NCBI RefSeq assembly: GCF_958979055.1
Contig: NC_084896.1
Span: 1,922,001 to 1,986,000 of the forward strand
DNA: 64,000 nucleotides
Direction: 5' to 3'
From: Alnus glutinosa
Lineage: Eukaryota > Streptophyta > Magnoliopsida > Fagales > Betulaceae
Shown: one piece after another, positions 60,240 to 64,000 of the stretch
Position numbering within the stretch: position 1 is the stretch's first letter
How the letters are laid out: the number at the start of each line of letters is the position of its first letter
Notes under the pieces: model-generated
What the model was told of the DNA's origin: nothing
The model's input: the letters and a program-made list of their open reading frames with translations, nothing else
Databases searched by the model: none
Position numbers and translations under genes: made by a program

Positions 60240-60945
60240 CCAATGCTTGACGTCTTCTTCTTTTTCTTTTTTTCTTTTTTCTCCTTGTCGACTTGATCTC
60301 ATGGCTTTTAATTAGGGTTGTCTTTATGGGCATTGAAGCTTATTGGGTCTCAAAGCGACAATCTGCCACTGTTTTTTTCTCTTAGCTCTTTTGTTCGTCT
60401 TTTCTCTTTTTGATATTGACATGATTGCCATTTTTGTTGATTTGATCTCATGGCTTTTGGTGTTCTCCTAGAAATTTTTGGCTTTTAGGTTTGTCTTAAT
60501 GGGCATTGATGCTTATTAGGTCTCTTCAGCTCTTTCTAATTTATCTTTTCTCTTTTTAATAATAACTTGATTGCCATTTTATGTTCATTTCTCCTGGCTC
60601 TTAGTTTTCTCTTGTTCATTGGCTTAAGTTTTATCTTTCATTGTTGTTTCTACTTCTTGAATAAAATAATTATGGTACAACCACTGTCCGGTCTTCTTCT
60701 TTCTTTCACTTTTTATTGGATTTTTTTTTTCTTCTGGGTCTGGTCAATGCGCTCTGTTTTTCTTGAATTGGGTGCAGATGGATTTTAGACTCTTAGTTTG
60801 TATTCAAGATTTCTACTCCAACGATTTCCGCTTTCTGGGTTTTGTACTTCTGGGGTTTTCTTAGTTTTTTTGTTTTTCTTTGGTCTTTTTCTTCTGGGTC
60901 TGGTGAATGTGCTCTGTTTTTCTTGAATTGGGTATCGATGGATTG
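60240..60945. repeat. Local imperfect duplications in T-rich intron-like sequence
   Basis: GATCTCATGGCTTTT with TGGGCATTGA occurs at about 60295-60345 and again at 60441-60505. TTTTTCTTCTGGGTCTGGT followed by TTCTTGAATTGGGT occurs at about 60725 and 60885. No coding sequence was recognised in 59.8-61.3 kb apart from a possible short exon near 60950-61018 (HNMYNSYSQSLPHS) of unknown gene. Confidence 0.7.
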
Positions 60946-61353
60946 ATTTGCAGCACAACATGTATAATTCATATTCACAGAGTTTGCCCCATTCAAAATC
61001 CTCAGCTCCAGCTTATATGTTAACATTCACATGACTCCTATATGTGCATTTTGATGATATGCATTAAGATGACATAAATATATCACATATCCATTTGTTG
61101 CTCACAATAATGAAGTTATAAATTTTATTTTATTTTATTTATTTATTTTTTTTAATGTACACTACAATGAAGTTACCGAGTATGGTAGATAATGTAATCC
61201 AGGACAATGATGTCCATGTCCATGTGCTTGCTACAATTCCTAGGGTATGGTAGATACAGTAATGGAAATGAGCATATCTTGCAAAACTGTTGATTACATT
61301 TAAGTTCCCAAACCTTTTAGTTTTTGTATTTAGCTTTTTGCTATTTGTGGCAG

Positions 61354-61790
61354 GTACATTTTAATTTATCCCCAGGGTTGTGATGTCTGCAATCATCTTT
61401 TTTTGTTTCTCTGTGTTGCTAATCACGACAAGCTTCTTCCAAGTTTTATATTTAGATGAGTTTGGAATTTTTCAGTCGTGTGTATTGTTCTTGGTTCTGT
61501 CTGGTTGTAATCATGTAGCTTCCTTTTGTCTGGGGAACAGGCTGGAGCCATTTTGCACAGTTTACTATAGCTGTTGTGAATAAAGATCCAAAGAAATCAA
61601 AATATTCTGGTTGGTTGGTTAATTTTGGGTTTAGTTGTGTGGATTTTTATTTTATTTTATTTTTCATTTCTTGCATTGATGCGATTGATTAAATGTGCGT
61701 TCTGCAGATACATTACATCGATTTTGGAAGAAAGAGCATGACTGGGGGTGGAAAAAATTCATGGAGCTGTCAAAAGTGTTAGATGGGTTT
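61354..61790 (+). pseudogene. TRAF/MATH-domain gene fragment (MUSE13/14-like), three exons with introns
   Basis: Exon pieces 61354-61442 (YILIYPQGCDVCNH... NHDKLLP), 61541-61609 (WSHFAQFTIAVVNKDPKKSK) and 61708-61790 (TLHRFWKKEHDWGWKKFMEL, then SKVLDGF) match the MATH domain of plant TRAF1a/b-type proteins, known as adaptors that control NLR immune-receptor turnover. Introns between them have GT/AG sites and phases join in frame. After LDGF the expected donor is missing, and the sequence passes within about 50 bp into a different gene's fragment. The exons before and after the MATH core are absent. One junction residue differs from the usual Gly. Confidence 0.85.
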
Positions 61791-61841
61791 AATTTTATAG
61801 AAGGCTCATGTTTGTAAATGCAATTGCTCTGGCATTTTATC

Positions 61842-62425
61842 TGGCAGAGGTATGTTGGGCAAGGCACTGCTGAATATTCAACTAATGAGCAGTTATCTGA
61901 TTCTCAACATTCGAGTGTGGTTCCTTCAAAAATGGCTGATAGACCCGGACCAATTGATAATATTCTGATATAGTTCTAAACAGGAATGATAGTGAGTGCA
62001 GTGATTTAGAGCTCCTTGGAACCTTGCGAGAAGAGGTGGACTATGTTTTAGTTCCTCAAGAAGTTTGAGAAAAGCTTTTTGATTGGTAATATTTATATTT
62101 ATGTTTTTCTCTGATCTAAATACTTTTGTTGTCTGATTCTGCCTATCTTTTTTATTTTATTTTTAAGGTTATTTGTTGATTTGAAGCGAAAATAAGATAG
62201 ATTTAGTTGGAGGAATAATGAAACGGTAGTAATTATAGGAAAGGAGTCACTAACATACTTGTCTTTGTTATGATTAGGTACAAAGGAGGACCGGCAGTAC
62301 CGAGGAAGTTGATTTTACAAGAGGGTGTAAAACATCGCCAATTTAATGTGGAGATTTTCCCACTTAGTCTTAATTTGGTTGATTCAAGAGACGACAGCCA
62401 ATCAGTTGTAATGTTAAGCAAAATG
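61842..62425 (+). pseudogene. Ubiquitin-specific protease fragment (UBP5-like DUSP region), two exons, disabled
   Basis: 61842-62085 reads WQRYVGQGTAEYSTNEQLSD and PSKMADRPGPIDN, then a 2-nt insertion shifts the frame. Further on, VDYVLVPQEV is followed by TGA where plant UBPs have Trp. The second exon (62278-62425) reads YKGGPAVPRKLILQEG... LSLNLVDSRDDSQSVV and is open with intact splice sites. It corresponds to the DUSP/ubiquitin-like N-terminal part only; no Cys/His catalytic box is present. Confidence 0.85.
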
Positions 62426-62918
62426 GTACTAGCTTTTTCTATTTTATACTTGAGAAAGATTTGCATGAATTTTCCCTGGATTATACATTGTTTTACTTGA
62501 TCACTTTTAATGCTAATGATGTATGTTGGCTGCTATAGTTTGCATTATAGGTTGTTATTTCTAAGTCACTTTTACAATGCTTTTGATGTGTTTGGAATGA
62601 AAGATGGTATGGCTGTCTGCATGAATGTGAGGCTTTAATAGTCTTCCCTTTTTTCTATTTTTATTTTGATAAGTAATTGGACTGTTAATTTGTGCAAACT
62701 TAAGAATTGCATAGATTCTGGCTATTTTGTTTTTAGTTTTTTTTTTTTTTTTTTTGTTTCTTCAAATGAGCTCAAAGATGGGTTTAAATTCTCAGGTCAA
62801 GACTGACTTATGAGTGGTGATTGAATAGGACTTGGCCTGTGACATCATTTTATTTCTTGCTTTTCTCCCTTTCCTTCCTTTCATTAAATCATAGAATATG
62901 TAAGTTAAACTTGACTTG

Positions 62919-62962
62919 TTTACAAATTCATAATATATTGAATTTGTAAATATAATATCTAG
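62919..62962 (+). other. Hairpin followed by CTAG, candidate Helitron-type 3' terminus
   Basis: A perfect 12-bp stem (TTTACAAATTCA and TGAATTTGTAAA) with an 8-nt loop ends at 62950. After 8 nt comes CTAG (62959-62962). Helitrons end in a short hairpin about 10 nt before CTRR, normally followed by host T; here the next base is A. The position, about 540 bp past the last captured exon and on the same strand, is suggestive only. Confidence 0.25.
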
Positions 62963-63010
62963 ATTAATAGGTCACTATTAAGAAGACTTTACCACTTTTT
63001 ATTAATCTCT

Positions 63011-63012
<2 letters not shown>

Positions 63013-63052
<40 letters not shown>
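63013..63052. repeat. (AT)n microsatellite
   Basis: Dinucleotide run of about 40 bp in the presumed LTR region of the Tekay-like element. Confidence 0.9.
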
Positions 63053-63055
<3 letters not shown>

Positions 63056-63204
63056 ATTTAAATTATAATGTTAACAATTATAGTGATACATAACAACGGG
63101 AACTAAGCACGTGTCATCCCAACTAGTATATATATATATAAAAAATCACACAAGAATTAAAAAAATACCCAATATTAAAAAAAATCTATTAATGATGCTA
63201 GAAA

Positions 63205-63346
63205 TATTTTTAAATTTTTCTGGGGTGTTATATCTTTCTCCCCTTATAAAAGTTTTGTCCTCGAAATTTGTCTAAACTAATCACAAAAATATATATATTT
63301 ATTTAAATATTTGAAACAATGGGTTTAGGCAATTGTACCTGAGAAT
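63205..63346 (-). other. Polypurine tract and presumed 3' LTR start of the Tekay-like element
   Basis: Reading the minus strand after the pol stop, AAGGGGAGAAAGA (about 63233-63246) is followed by TATAACACCCC, the usual chromovirus boundary (purine tract, then an LTR starting TG(T)AACACCCC). The first base pair of the LTR appears mutated and the far LTR end was not found. Confidence 0.55.
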
Positions 63347-64000
63347 CTAATTTCCTTCAAAAAGAGATGGATATTTCTTACAGATTTCATCTTTTAGTTC
63401 CAATGATGCTTCTTTTATCCCATGATTTCTCCATAAGACTTTCATTAATGGAATTCGTTTGGTGCGCAACTCCTGGACTTTTCGATCTAACAGCTTCACC
63501 GAAATTCCTTCATAAGTCAAATTTTCCTGTAACTGTAATGGTTCGTGTGTGATCACATGCGACGGGTCCAAGATGTATTTCTTTAGCATGGAGACATGGA
63601 AAACATCATATACTCCGGCAAGGTTTGGTGGTAAAGCTAATCGATGGGCCACAAGACCTATTCTTTCTAAAATTTCAAATGGCCCGATAAAGCTAGGGTT
63701 CAACTTTCCCTTTTTGCCAAATCTAGTAATTCCTTTCATTGGTGCTATTTTAAGAAATACCTTGTCGCCTTTTGCAAACTCCAAGCTTCTTCGACGCACA
63801 TTGACATAGCTTTTCTGTCGATCTTGAGCGGCTGACAGTCTTCGTTGGATCAACGTAACTTTGTCCAGTGTATCTTGCACGATATTTGGTCCTAAAATTC
63901 TTCGTTCTCCTAATTCGTCCCAATAGAGTGGGGAATGGGATTTCCTCCCATACAACCCTTCATATGGAGCCATTCCAATACTTGCTTGGTGACTGTTGTT
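63347..64000 (-). CDS. Tekay/Del-like chromovirus pol, integrase C-terminus and chromodomain (partial)
   Basis: The frame is open from the window edge (NNSHQASIGMAPYEGLYGR) to the stop at 63347. It carries the integrase tail (GDKVFLKIAPMKGITRFGKK, GPFEILERIG), VFHVSMLKKY and then a C-terminal chromodomain (ILDRKVQELR-like LLDRKVQELRTKRIPLMKVL, WRNHG, LFEGN end). The upstream integrase core, RNase H, reverse transcriptase and gag lie beyond 64000. No stop or frameshift occurs in the visible 217 codons. Confidence 0.9.
   Translation of the reverse strand, partial: NNSHQASIGMAPYEGLYGRKSHSPLYWDELGERRILGPNIVQDTLDKVTLIQRRLSAAQDRQKSYVNVRRRSLEFAKGDKVFLKIAPMKGITRFGKKGKLNPSFIGPFEILERIGLVAHRLALPPNLAGVYDVFHVSMLKKYILDPSHVITHEPLQLQENLTYEGISVKLLDRKVQELRTKRIPLMKVLWRNHGIKEASLELKDEICKKYPSLFEGN

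Overview
The window is nuclear DNA of a flowering plant, most likely a woody eudicot. The evidence is AT-rich intergenic sequence, multi-exon genes with GT/AG introns, plant-type receptor kinases, a chloroplast-targeted MATE transporter, and dense plant retrotransposons (Copia, Ty3 chromoviruses, L1-type LINE) and MITEs. No tRNA, rRNA, CRISPR array or operon-like arrangement was seen.

Left part (1-15.2 kb): two tandem minus-strand copies of an EDS5/DETOXIFICATION 46-like plastid MATE transporter. Copy 2 (6781-15115) can be assembled completely from 14 exons (550 aa). Copy 1 (1723-5557) shows exons 1-11 and runs off the left edge. Comparing the two copies works as an empty-site assay: it exposes a 450-bp MITE and a 261-bp tandem duplication private to copy 1. 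In copy 2 it exposes a 1.07-kb Mutator-like element in intron 9 and a 266-bp insertion in intron 11. Intron 11 of copy 2 also holds a palindromic LTR structure.

Middle part (15.2-38.6 kb): a decaying cluster of G-type lectin S-receptor-like kinases on the plus strand. Two genes are intact (19908-24125, 850 aa; 34209-38613, 844 aa), each with seven exons. Around them lie at least three clear relics and one short trace, a duplicated 3' flank, a tRNA-derived SINE, several MITEs, and a chimeric retroelement in which a Copia 5' end is fused to a gag-only Ty3-type element ending in an LTR.

Right part (41-64 kb): nested retroelements and captured gene fragments. There is a full-length minus-strand LINE (41233-47300, 11-bp TSD) and a complete minus-strand Ty3 element (47778-53391, 5-bp TSD) whose pol frame runs into its 3' LTR, a CRM-like trait. 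From 55.6 to 62.4 kb lies a plus-strand chimera of exon/intron fragments from a MAP kinase, a TRAF/MATH-domain gene and a ubiquitin-specific protease. The window ends in the integrase/chromodomain end of a Tekay/Del-like chromovirus.

The most unusual object is at 7649-8665: an LTR, a tRNA-iMet primer binding site and an inverted LTR, flanked by a perfect 5-bp TSD. It looks like plus-strand strong-stop cDNA that snapped back on itself and was integrated. Domain names come from recalled family knowledge; no search was run.
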